Origin: Methylophaga sp.
GTDB taxonomy: Bacteria; Pseudomonadota; Gammaproteobacteria; Nitrosococcales; Methylophagaceae
Reading direction: 5' to 3'
Assembly (NCBI GenBank): GCA_014762585.1
Contig: JABURN010000144.1
Coordinates: 1 to 6,867, forward strand
DNA length: 6,867 nucleotides
Shown here: positions 1 to 5,793 of the stretch, one piece after another
Layout of the letters: the number at the start of each line of letters is the position of its first letter
How positions within the stretch are numbered: the first letter of the stretch is position 1
Translations under genes and position numbers: made by a program
The notes under the pieces: generated by a model
Told to the model about the DNA's origin: nothing
Databases searched by the model: none
The model's input: only the letters and a program-made list of their open reading frames with translations

Positions 1-76
1 TTGTCCAGCATCATGGACAGGCTACGCGGGAAATAATTCCCTGATGATACATTAACAGCTTTGATTCAGCAGCAGG

Positions 77-103
77 CTCATATCTACAGCGTAAAGATAT
101 GAG
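77..103 (+). repeat. 9-bp inverted repeat ahead of the amgK leader
   Basis: Arms CTCATATCT (77-85) and AGATATGAG (95-103) are perfectly complementary around a 9-nt loop. The right arm covers the GAG of the purine-rich GAGGAAG at 101-107, the best ribosome-binding site upstream of amgK. In RNA the stem could therefore hide that site. No T-run follows on either strand, so it is not an intrinsic terminator. A protein-binding operator is an equally possible reading. Confidence 0.5.
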
Positions 104-109
104 GAAGAA

Positions 110-166
110 GTGAATATTAATAGCTATATTTCATATATTTACATAACATTTATAAAAAATAGATGA
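110..166 (+). CDS. Possible 18-residue leader peptide overlapping the amgK start
   Basis: A GTG at 110-112 sits 4-5 nt after a good Shine-Dalgarno-like GAGGA (101-105). It opens a short frame reading MNINSYISYIYITFIKNR and stops at TGA 164-166. That stop overlaps the amgK ATG (163-165) as ATGA, the same junction used between amgK and murU. amgK has no SD of its own, so this frame could deliver ribosomes to it by coupled termination and re-initiation. The peptide is rich in Ile, Tyr and Asn and has no recognisable domain. The DNA here is very AT-rich (seven G/C in bases 112-162), so the composition may simply reflect that, and the open frame could be chance. The function is inferred from position only. 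Confidence 0.3.
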   Translation: MNINSYISYIYITFIKNR

Positions 167-1158
167 AGATAGATTTCGATACCGATCCACGTCTGTGGCA
201 AGTTAATGAATGGCTGACCGCTATCCTTCCCTACAGTGAATTCAACCTGGAAGTCGCCTCCAGCGATGCCAGCTTCCGGCGCTATTTCCGTGTCCATCAG
301 CATGACCACAGCCGGATAGTGATGGATGCACCGCCTGAACACGAGGATATCGATTCATTCGTCAGGATTGCGGAATTTCTCTCCAGTACCGGCACGCATG
401 TACCAAGGATCTTTGCCAAGAATCTGGAGCAGGGTTTCCTGTTACTCAGTGATCTCGGTAACACCTCCTATTTGTCTGCCCTTAATGAGCAATCGGCAGA
501 TGCGCTTTATCGAGCGGCTATCGATGAAATCATTAAAATGCAGCTGGCACCGACAGCAGATATCGAGCTTGCCAGCTATGACGATGAAAAACTGCTGGCA
601 GAACTGCGTCTGTTCCCGGACTGGTTTATCCAAAAACACTTGTCTCTAACACCTCCGCCCGAGCTGAATACCGTGTTTGAGCTCCTGATTGCCAATGCCA
701 GCGAGCAACCACAGTATTTCGTGCATCGCGATTATCACAGCCGTAATTTGATGCTTGGCGCAGACAATGAAGTGGGCGTTATTGACTTCCAGGATGCCGT
801 TATCGGGCCAGTAACATACGACCTGGTATCTCTGCTCCGAGATTGCTATATCGAATGGCCACAGAACAAATTGGATAACTGGCTGAATTATTATTTTGAA
901 CAGGCAGTAGAAAATCAATTGCTGACCGGCGATAACAGATCTGAGTTTATCCGCTGGTTTGATTTGATGGGACTGCAACGCCACCTGAAGGTACTGGGCA
1001 TATTCTGTCGTCTCAATTACCGTGATGGTAAGGCTGGTTATATGAATGATCTGCCGCTGACACTCAAATATGTGTTGCAGGTAACAGCTCGCTACCCTGA
1101 GCTGGCTCCCCTGCATCAATATCTCACGCAATCACCTGAAGTCATGGCCATCCGATGA
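163..1158 (+). CDS. amgK: N-acetylmuramate/N-acetylglucosamine anomeric kinase AmgK
   Basis: This cytoplasmic sugar kinase puts phosphate on the anomeric carbon of MurNAc (and GlcNAc), the ATP-using step of the peptidoglycan recycling route that ends in UDP-MurNAc. The 331-residue protein has the aminoglycoside-phosphotransferase fold. A nucleotide-loop-like SDASFRRYFR lies near residues 34-43. The catalytic motif HRDYHSRN is at 188-195, with Asp190 as base and Asn195, and the metal-binding IDFQDA is around 207-212. Length and motifs fit Pseudomonas AmgK. An in-frame TAG at 160-162 abuts the ATG, so the start cannot lie further upstream, and no SD precedes it. The stop overlaps murU by four bases. 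The identification rests largely on the paired murU, since APH-fold kinases vary widely in substrate. Confidence 0.9.
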   Translation: MKIDFDTDPRLWQVNEWLTAILPYSEFNLEVASSDASFRRYFRVHQHDHSRIVMDAPPEHEDIDSFVRIAEFLSSTGTHVPRIFAKNLEQGFLLLSDLGNTSYLSALNEQSADALYRAAIDEIIKMQLAPTADIELASYDDEKLLAELRLFPDWFIQKHLSLTPPPELNTVFELLIANASEQPQYFVHRDYHSRNLMLGADNEVGVIDFQDAVIGPVTYDLVSLLRDCYIEWPQNKLDNWLNYYFEQAVENQLLTGDNRSEFIRWFDLMGLQRHLKVLGIFCRLNYRDGKAGYMNDLPLTLKYVLQVTARYPELAPLHQYLTQSPEVMAIR

Positions 1159-1832
1159 AAGCAATGATTCTCGCAGCAGGTCGTGGCGAACGCCTTCGCC
1201 CCCTTACTGATACGACGCCCAAACCGCTTATCAAGGCCGGGCCTAAACGGCTGATTGAATACCTGATTGAAGGCTTAGTCAGCGCCGGTTTTAAGGATCT
1301 GGTCATTAATTACGCCCACCTGGGCGAACAATTTCCGGAAACACTGGGTGATGGTAGCCGCTACGGTGCCAGTATCCAGTATTCACCTGAACTGGATGGC
1401 GGTCTGGAAACAGCCGGCGGCATTATTAATGCCCTGCCCTTGCTGGGTGATGAGCCCTTCCTGGTGGTGAATGGCGATATCTGGACTGATTTTGATTTCG
1501 GGCAGCTGGCTGGTTTTCAGCTGGACGCTGACAAACTCTGTCATCTGGTACTGGTTGATAATCCGCCGCATAACCCGGATGGAGATTTTGCTCTGGACAA
1601 GGCAGGAAATGTACGGGTTAACAATGCTGATAAGGCCACATTCAGTGGCATAGGCATTTATCGTCCAGAGATGTTTGCGGGTCTGACGAACGAAAAACGG
1701 CCACTCAAGCCCTTATTTGATCAAGCCATTAGCCGAGAGCAAGTTTCAGGTCAGCATTATCATGGCCAATGGTCAGATATCGGCACGGTTGAGCGCCTGC
1801 AACAGCTTGAGGCTGACTTACTCGCCGATTAG
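1155..1832 (+). CDS. murU: N-acetylmuramate alpha-1-phosphate uridylyltransferase MurU
   Basis: The enzyme joins MurNAc-alpha-1-phosphate and UTP to give UDP-MurNAc, completing the AmgK/MurU salvage route that bypasses MurA. In pseudomonads this route is known to underlie intrinsic fosfomycin tolerance. The protein has 225 residues, the usual MurU length. It shows the nucleotidyltransferase signature [12 protein letters not shown] (residues 7-18) followed by TPKPL with Lys23, then LETAGGI (84-90). NGDIW (106-110) holds the metal-binding Asp108, and a second acidic site lies in WSDIGT (206-211). It lacks the long C-terminal beta-helix of GlmU-type enzymes. ATG 1155-1157 overlaps the amgK TGA, so translation is probably coupled. 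Its 3' end runs 15 bp into convergent argF. Confidence 0.92.
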   Translation: MKAMILAAGRGERLRPLTDTTPKPLIKAGPKRLIEYLIEGLVSAGFKDLVINYAHLGEQFPETLGDGSRYGASIQYSPELDGGLETAGGIINALPLLGDEPFLVVNGDIWTDFDFGQLAGFQLDADKLCHLVLVDNPPHNPDGDFALDKAGNVRVNNADKATFSGIGIYRPEMFAGLTNEKRPLKPLFDQAISREQVSGQHYHGQWSDIGTVERLQQLEADLLAD

Positions 1833-2717
1833 GAATTCCAGCAGGGCTTTCTGGGCATGGAGCCGGTTCTCGGCTTCATCCCAAACCACGCTTTGTGGCC
1901 CATCAATCACTTCAGCACTGACTTCTTCACCACGGTGAGCCGGCAGACAGTGCATGAATAAAGCCTCTTTATTCGCTAAATCCATAATTCCCTGATCGAC
2001 CTGGAAGCCGGCAAACGCCTGTTCGCGTTTACGCTGCTCTTCTTCCTGGCCCATACTGGCCCAGACATCGGTGACGACCAGATCGACACCTTGTGCTGCC
2101 GCTTTGGGGTCATTGAACAAATGCACATCAGCTTTGCTGGCTTCAACAATGGCCGAATCCGGTTCGTAACCTTCAGGTGTAGCAATATTCAGCGTAAAGC
2201 CGAACTGTTCAGCTGCGTTGATGTAGGAATGGCACATATTATTGCCATCACCGATCCAGACAACTTTCTTACCCCTGATATCGCCCCGGTGTTCCTGGTA
2301 AGTCTGCATATCAGCCAGCAACTGACAGGGATGATATTCATCGGTCAGGGCATTAATCACCGGCACCGATGAATATTTAGCAAAGGTTTCAATTTTGCTG
2401 TGAGCGAAAGTGCGGATCATCACTGCATCCACCATGCTGGAAATCACTCTGGCTGAGTCTTCCAGTGGCTCTCCCCGACCCAGTTGCGTGTCATCCGGTG
2501 ACAGAAAAATAGAGCCACCGCCGAACTGAATCATCGCTGACTCGAAAGAAACACGGGTACGGGTTGATGATTTCTCGAAAATCATCGCCAGCACTTTACC
2601 CTTAAGCGGCTGGTAGATTTCACCGTGTTGTTGCAGTTTCTTCAGCTCGACGGCACGTTGAATTAACAGTTTCAATTCTGCCGGAGTCAGATCTTTCAGA
2701 GTCAGGAAATGTTTCAT
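1818..2717 (-). CDS. argF: Ornithine carbamoyltransferase, anabolic type
   Basis: It transfers the carbamoyl group of carbamoyl phosphate to ornithine, giving citrulline in arginine biosynthesis, in the cytoplasm as a homo-oligomer. The protein has 299 residues, close to anabolic enzymes of about 305. The carbamoyl-phosphate loop STRTR is at 51-55, HPCQLLAD at 129-136, the ornithine-loop region [11 protein letters not shown] at 215-225, and HCLPAHRG with catalytic Cys257 at 256-263. These separate it from aspartate carbamoyltransferase. The ATG lies 3 nt beyond the argD stop and has no clear SD at normal spacing, so it is probably translated by coupling to argD. Its last residues are encoded within the 3' end of murU on the other strand, and there is no room for a terminator. 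Confidence 0.96.
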   Translation of the reverse strand: MKHFLTLKDLTPAELKLLIQRAVELKKLQQHGEIYQPLKGKVLAMIFEKSSTRTRVSFESAMIQFGGGSIFLSPDDTQLGRGEPLEDSARVISSMVDAVMIRTFAHSKIETFAKYSSVPVINALTDEYHPCQLLADMQTYQEHRGDIRGKKVVWIGDGNNMCHSYINAAEQFGFTLNIATPEGYEPDSAIVEASKADVHLFNDPKAAAQGVDLVVTDVWASMGQEEEQRKREQAFAGFQVDQGIMDLANKEALFMHCLPAHRGEEVSAEVIDGPQSVVWDEAENRLHAQKALLEFLIGE

Positions 2718-2720
2718 TTT

Positions 2721-3920
2721 TCAGGCAACGCTCTCAACAGCGTGGGATGACAAAAAGTCGAGGACCAGTTTGCATACTTTGTCCACGATAAGCTCGGCTT
2801 CTTCGGCATTGATAATCATTGGTGGCAGTAAACGGATGACAGACTCGGCTGTGACGTTGATCAACAGACCTTCAGCCAGCGCCTGTTTAACCAGTGGTGC
2901 ACAGGGCATATTCAGCTCAATACCAAACATAAAGCCCAGGCCACGCACATCCTTAACGCCTTCATGACCGGCCAGCTTGTCTTTGAAAAACTGCAGCATC
3001 TGTTGGCTCAGGCCCTGAACATGATTAAGAAGCTCATCTTTTTCGATAGTTTCCAGCACAGCCAGTGCAGCGCTGCAGGCAAGTGGATTACCACCGAATG
3101 TAGAACCATGGTTTCCTGCCTGCAGAACCCCCACAGCTTGACCGGCAACAAGACAGGCGCCGACCGGTACACCATTACCCAGGCCTTTAGCCAGGGTCAT
3201 GACATCGGGAATCAGATCTTCATTATGCTGGAAAGCAAACCATTGGCCGGTACGACCGACACCGGTCTGTACTTCATCCAGCATCATCAGCAGCTTACGC
3301 TGAGTGCAGATAGCTCTGACACCAGCCAGAAAATCAGAATCAGGCACTTTTACGCCGCCCTCACCCTGAACCGGTTCGACCATCACAGCAACGGCTTCCG
3401 GCCAATGACCGATCGCCATACGCAAGGCATCCAGATCGTTGTAGGGCACGCGGACAAAGCCGGGCAGTAAAGGATCAAAACCGACTTGCACCTTGGCATT
3501 GCCAGTCGCTGTCAGGGTAGCCATGGTACGGCCATGGAAGCTGCCATCCATGACGATAATGACAGGTTTTTCAATGCCCTTGCTGTGACCGTATTTGCGT
3601 GCAATTTTAATTGCCGCTTCGTTGGCTTCGGCACCGGAATTACAGAAAAAAGCCTGTTCCATGCCGGACAGCTGTGTCAGCTTATCAGCCAGTTGGTTCT
3701 GTAAGGGAATGTGGTACATATTGGAGGTATGCACCAGCGTCTCGGCCTGATGTTGAATGGCTCGGGTCACGGCAGGATGGCAATGGCCAAGATTGCAGAC
3801 AGCAATACCACTCAGTGCGTCGAGATACTGCTTATCGTTGATATCTGTTAACCAGGCGCCTTTTCCTCTGGCGAAAGCCACATCGAGTCGCCCGTAAGTC
3901 GGCATAACCGAATCTGTCAT
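2721..3920 (-). CDS. argD: Acetylornithine aminotransferase
   Basis: This PLP enzyme converts N-acetylglutamate semialdehyde and glutamate to N-acetylornithine, the fourth step of arginine synthesis. Relatives often also act on N-succinyl-diaminopimelate for lysine. The protein has 399 residues and class III aminotransferase motifs: NSGAEANEA (94-102), DGSFHGRT (125-132), LDEVQTGVGRTG with PLP-ring Asp215 (214-225), TLAKGLGNG with Schiff-base Lys245 (242-250) and GSTFGGNP (272-279). The ATG at 3918-3920 is chosen because AAGGAG (3930-3935) lies 9 nt upstream and family similarity begins just after it. A longer reading from TTG at 4013 would translate straight through a terminator-like hairpin and adds no family sequence. 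It is first in the argD-argF unit. No convincing ArgR box is visible upstream. Confidence 0.95.
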   Translation of the reverse strand: MTDSVMPTYGRLDVAFARGKGAWLTDINDKQYLDALSGIAVCNLGHCHPAVTRAIQHQAETLVHTSNMYHIPLQNQLADKLTQLSGMEQAFFCNSGAEANEAAIKIARKYGHSKGIEKPVIIVMDGSFHGRTMATLTATGNAKVQVGFDPLLPGFVRVPYNDLDALRMAIGHWPEAVAVMVEPVQGEGGVKVPDSDFLAGVRAICTQRKLLMMLDEVQTGVGRTGQWFAFQHNEDLIPDVMTLAKGLGNGVPVGACLVAGQAVGVLQAGNHGSTFGGNPLACSAALAVLETIEKDELLNHVQGLSQQMLQFFKDKLAGHEGVKDVRGLGFMFGIELNMPCAPLVKQALAEGLLINVTAESVIRLLPPMIINAEEAELIVDKVCKLVLDFLSSHAVESVA

Positions 3921-3929
3921 GGCTGAAAA

Positions 3930-3935
3930 CTCCTT
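3930..3935 (-). promoter_or_regulatory. argD Shine-Dalgarno site
   Basis: AAGGAG on the - strand, with 9 nt to the ATG at 3918-3920. It decides the argD start against the longer TTG-initiated frame. Its upstream edge touches the palindrome at 3935-3947, so folding could affect access to it. Confidence 0.75.
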
Positions 3936-3947
3936 GCCGTGACGGCA
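3935..3947 (-). repeat. 13-base palindrome next to the argD SD
   Basis: TGCCGTCACGGCA on the - strand is a perfect inverted repeat (TGCCGT/ACGGCA around one base), or a 5-bp stem with a 3-nt loop in RNA. It abuts the argD SD. It could be a repressor operator or a small leader hairpin. It does not resemble an ArgR box, which is AT-rich with TGAAT/ATTCA halves. Chance occurrence is possible at this length. Confidence 0.4.
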
Positions 3948-3980
3948 TGAAAACCGGGTCTTTTTCAGACCTTTGAAACG

Positions 3981-4010
3981 AAAAATGGCAGTTTCTGACG
4001 AAACTGCCAT
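3981..4010 (-). terminator. Intrinsic terminator downstream of sodB
   Basis: On the - strand ATGGCAGTTTC (4010-4000) pairs perfectly with GAAACTGCCAT (3995-3985) over a 4-nt loop, an 11-bp stem. A run of five T follows (3985-3981). It lies 66 nt past the sodB stop in the right orientation, so ending sodB transcription is the simplest role. On the + strand the hairpin is followed by CAATC, not a T-run. A promoter candidate for argD lies upstream of it, so it may also sit in the argD leader. Confidence 0.75.
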
Positions 4011-4026
4011 CAATCAAAAAAGCGAT

Positions 4027-4055
4027 ATTTTATAAGTTAACGGGAGAGAAGTAAA
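4027..4055 (-). promoter_or_regulatory. Candidate sigma-70 promoter for argD-argF
   Basis: On the - strand TTTACT (4055-4050, four of six matches to TTGACA) is separated by exactly 17 bases from TAAAAT (4032-4027, five of six matches to TATAAT). A start near 4020 would give an argD leader of about 100 nt that begins just before the 11-bp terminator-like hairpin. This was found by eye in AT-rich spacer DNA, so it is tentative. Confidence 0.4.
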
Positions 4056-4075
4056 CTGACACTCCCCCGCTGTTC

Positions 4076-4657
4076 TTAGGCCGCGTAGTTGGCTTCAACG
4101 AAGTCCCAGTTAACCAGGCCCCAGAAGGCTTCCAGGTACTTAGGACGCGCATTGCGATAATCGATGTAATAGGCATGTTCCCAGACGTCAACGGTCAGCA
4201 GCGGTGTCTGACCTTCAGTCAGTGGGCAACCGGCATTGCTGGTGTTAACAATGGCAATGCTGCCATCTTTATTTTTAACCAGCCAGGTCCAGCCTGAGCC
4301 GAAGTTGGTGGCTGCAGATTTGCTGAAATCTTCTTTGAACTGATCAAAAGAACCGAAGGTTTTATCGATGTCAGCAGCCAGATCACCTGATGGAGCGCCT
4401 TTTGCGTCAGGTGTCATGCAGTTCCAGTAGAAGGTGTGATTCCAGACCTGGGCTGCGTTGTTGAAAATACCGCCGCTGGCTGAAGTAATGATATCTTCCA
4501 GAGACTTACCTTCAAATTCAGTACCAGGTACCAAGTTGTTCAGGTTATTCACATAGGTTTGGTGATGCTTACCATAGTGATATTCGAGCGTTTCAGCTGA
4601 AATCGTTGGTTCCAGTGCGTTTTGAGCATAAGGAAGTGGTGGCAATTCAAAAGCCAT
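4076..4657 (-). CDS. sodB: Iron superoxide dismutase
   Basis: It converts superoxide to oxygen and hydrogen peroxide in the cytoplasm, as a homodimer with one iron per subunit. The protein is 193 residues, the same length as E. coli SodB and alignable without gaps over most of its length. Metal ligands His27, His74, Asp157 (in VDVWEHAY) and His161 are all present. The outer-sphere Gln70 in NNAAQVWNH is the position typical of Fe enzymes; Mn enzymes carry the equivalent Gln near residue 146. No signal peptide is present. TAGGAG at 4665-4670 lies 7 nt before the ATG. It appears monocistronic, with its own upstream region of 155 bp and a hairpin terminator after the stop. No Fur-like site could be made out by eye. 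Confidence 0.98.
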   Translation of the reverse strand: MAFELPPLPYAQNALEPTISAETLEYHYGKHHQTYVNNLNNLVPGTEFEGKSLEDIITSASGGIFNNAAQVWNHTFYWNCMTPDAKGAPSGDLAADIDKTFGSFDQFKEDFSKSAATNFGSGWTWLVKNKDGSIAIVNTSNAGCPLTEGQTPLLTVDVWEHAYYIDYRNARPKYLEAFWGLVNWDFVEANYAA

Positions 4658-4704
4658 ATTGTTTCTCCTAAATGTGAAAAAATAACCGAGTAATTAAGTC
4701 AATT

Positions 4705-4733
4705 AGTCTAAAAGAGCGCCCGCCCTATAGCAA
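4705..4733 (-). promoter_or_regulatory. Candidate sodB promoter
   Basis: On the - strand TTGCTA (4733-4728) and TAGACT (4710-4705), each four of six to consensus, stand 17 bases apart. They would start transcription near 4698, leaving a leader of about 40 nt with the SD TAGGAG. The spacer includes a G/C-rich stretch. This is a weak match and the only reasonable one I found between rimI and sodB. Confidence 0.3.
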
Positions 4734-4812
4734 GTGCTCATAAGTAGTAGTGACAAGCGTCGGACTCATTATTGCTGACGTCTCGCGCCTAACAGTGACA
4801 GTCAGGCTAACA

Positions 4813-5283
4813 CTAAATTCCATGGAAAATCGACATCGCGGACAAATCCAGGCCCATGAGAATGGCATCCTCCCTGCCCTGCTCAGCCGGATAATACCCA
4901 CGCCGTATCGACATTTCATTAAAGCCCAGCTGATGATAGAGCTGTTGGGCGCGGAAGTTGGACTGCCTGACTTCTAATACGACAAGATTGGCTGACCTTG
5001 TCTGTGCGTGATCAATAATGTGTTCAAGTATGCGTCTGCCATAGCCCTGTCGTTGCATCTCAGGCCGCACACAAATATTGAGCAGATGCGCTTCATCAAT
5101 CACCAGCTGCACAATCGCATAGCCAATAATGTCATCAAATGCGTCACAGTAAACCCAGCAAAAATGGCCCGCATCAAGACTGTCCGCGAAATTCTTTCTG
5201 CTCCAGGGAAAGCGATTGGCTGCTTTCTCAATAGCATGCACCTCAAACAGATCGTCTTCAAGCATGACACGCGGAAGCATCAT
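4813..5283 (-). CDS. rimI: Ribosomal protein alanine N-acetyltransferase RimI
   Basis: A cytoplasmic GNAT enzyme expected to acetylate the N-terminal alanine of ribosomal protein S18 using acetyl-CoA. The protein has 156 residues against 148 in E. coli; the extra residues are mainly the C-terminal tail SAMSIFHGI. The acetyl-CoA loop QRQGYGRR is at 77-84. LEVR carries Glu104 and LYHQLGF carries Tyr116, equivalent to the catalytic Glu and Tyr of enterobacterial RimI. The conserved RRGYYP and GREDAILM follow at 127-132 and 136-143. The first ATG (5281-5283) is chosen because AAAAGG (5291-5296) lies 7 nt upstream; a second ATG follows directly. It is 12 nt after holD, the same gene pairing as in E. 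coli. I see no good terminator after it. Confidence 0.93.
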   Translation of the reverse strand: MMLPRVMLEDDLFEVHAIEKAANRFPWSRKNFADSLDAGHFCWVYCDAFDDIIGYAIVQLVIDEAHLLNICVRPEMQRQGYGRRILEHIIDHAQTRSANLVVLEVRQSNFRAQQLYHQLGFNEMSIRRGYYPAEQGREDAILMGLDLSAMSIFHGI

Positions 5284-5295
5284 TTCAGGACCTTT

Positions 5296-5793
5296 TCAGA
5301 ACACAGGGCTCATATGTTTCAGTGCCTGCCAGGCTGCCGCTTTAAGGGATGGCTGCTGCAGCATCTCCTCCAGGCTGAAACAGGCTGAAAACTGCGCCTG
5401 ATACTGGCTGACAGTCTCAGGATTGTCAGGGGACAAATCGGGCATCAGTTCAGCAGTTATGCCACTCCCCAACAGCAGCACCGACTTATTGGCCATGCTG
5501 GCGGTATTAATCTGTTCGAACTCCCTGCTGGTTACGCTCAGTACCTGATCGTGGGTGAGACTGGCAGCCTTGAGCATCGCATTAAATAAACGCTGCGCGG
5601 CCTCTGACCTGGCCTGTGCTTGTGTTACCACAATCAGCTTGACTGGGGCAGCAACATTGATAGCTGCCTGCTCAGTCTCGACAGGTGTTTCTGCTGATCG
5701 CTGCTGGGGGATCTCAGGCTCCGAGCGCCGAAGCGCCCAGAGCTGAATGCCCATATCAGCCAGAATCCGTTGTTGTGAGTTCGAGAGCTGCAT
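5296..5793 (-). CDS. holD: DNA polymerase III psi subunit (HolD-like)
   Basis: Psi joins the clamp loader to chi and through it to SSB at the replication fork. The 165-residue protein has no enzymatic motif, and the call rests on three matches to E. coli psi (137 residues). The N-terminal LADMGIQLWALRR (11-23) corresponds to the clamp-loader-binding peptide LQQLGITQWSLRR, with Trp19 aligned to Trp17. LTHDQVLSVT (79-88) corresponds to VSPDQVLQLT. KAAAWQAL (151-158) corresponds to the last helix. Residues 24-50 are a Pro/Glu/Gln-rich, probably flexible linker, longer than in E. coli and the main cause of the extra length. Position supports it: holD precedes rimI in E. coli too. Its ATG shares a base with the leuA stop (TGATG), implying coupled translation; the SD is weak. 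Confidence 0.85.
   Translation of the reverse strand: MQLSNSQQRILADMGIQLWALRRSEPEIPQQRSAETPVETEQAAINVAAPVKLIVVTQAQARSEAAQRLFNAMLKAASLTHDQVLSVTSREFEQINTASMANKSVLLLGSGITAELMPDLSPDNPETVSQYQAQFSACFSLEEMLQQPSLKAAAWQALKHMSPVF
5371..5390. repeat. Tandem 10-bp duplication inside holD
   Basis: CAGGCTGAAA occurs twice head to tail within the 3' part of holD, encoding part of QFSACFSLEE. Ten bases is not a multiple of three, so loss or gain of one copy would shift the reading frame. Two copies only, so it may be chance. Confidence 0.6.

Noticed and set aside
1..14. ATGATGCTGGAC on the - strand as the start of a divergent gene such as lptD, which neighbours amgK in pseudomonads
   Set aside because: Only four codons are visible, there is no SD, and no signal peptide can be judged.
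1..36. Open frame ending LSSIMDRLRGK then TAA, possible 3' end of a + strand gene from the left
   Set aside because: Eleven codons are too few to identify a family, and frames this long occur by chance.
2..41. Small hairpins TGTCCA/TGGACA (2-19) and GGGAA/TTCCC (28-41)
   Set aside because: Stems of 5-6 bp with no T-run or SD link; expected by chance.
646..1131. 161-codon open frame on the - strand opposite amgK
   Set aside because: It is a shadow of amgK, which has intact kinase motifs; this frame has no SD or recognisable domain.
2964..3470. 168-codon open frame on the + strand opposite argD
   Set aside because: Shadow frame of a fully conserved ArgD; the composition resembles no known family.
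3921..4075. ArgR operator for argD-argF
   Set aside because: I looked for TGAAT/ATTCA half sites and found none with the expected spacing.
4714..4739. GAGC/GCTC inverted repeat followed by TTTT on the - strand as a rimI terminator
   Set aside because: Only four base pairs with a long loop, and it overlaps the best sodB promoter candidate.
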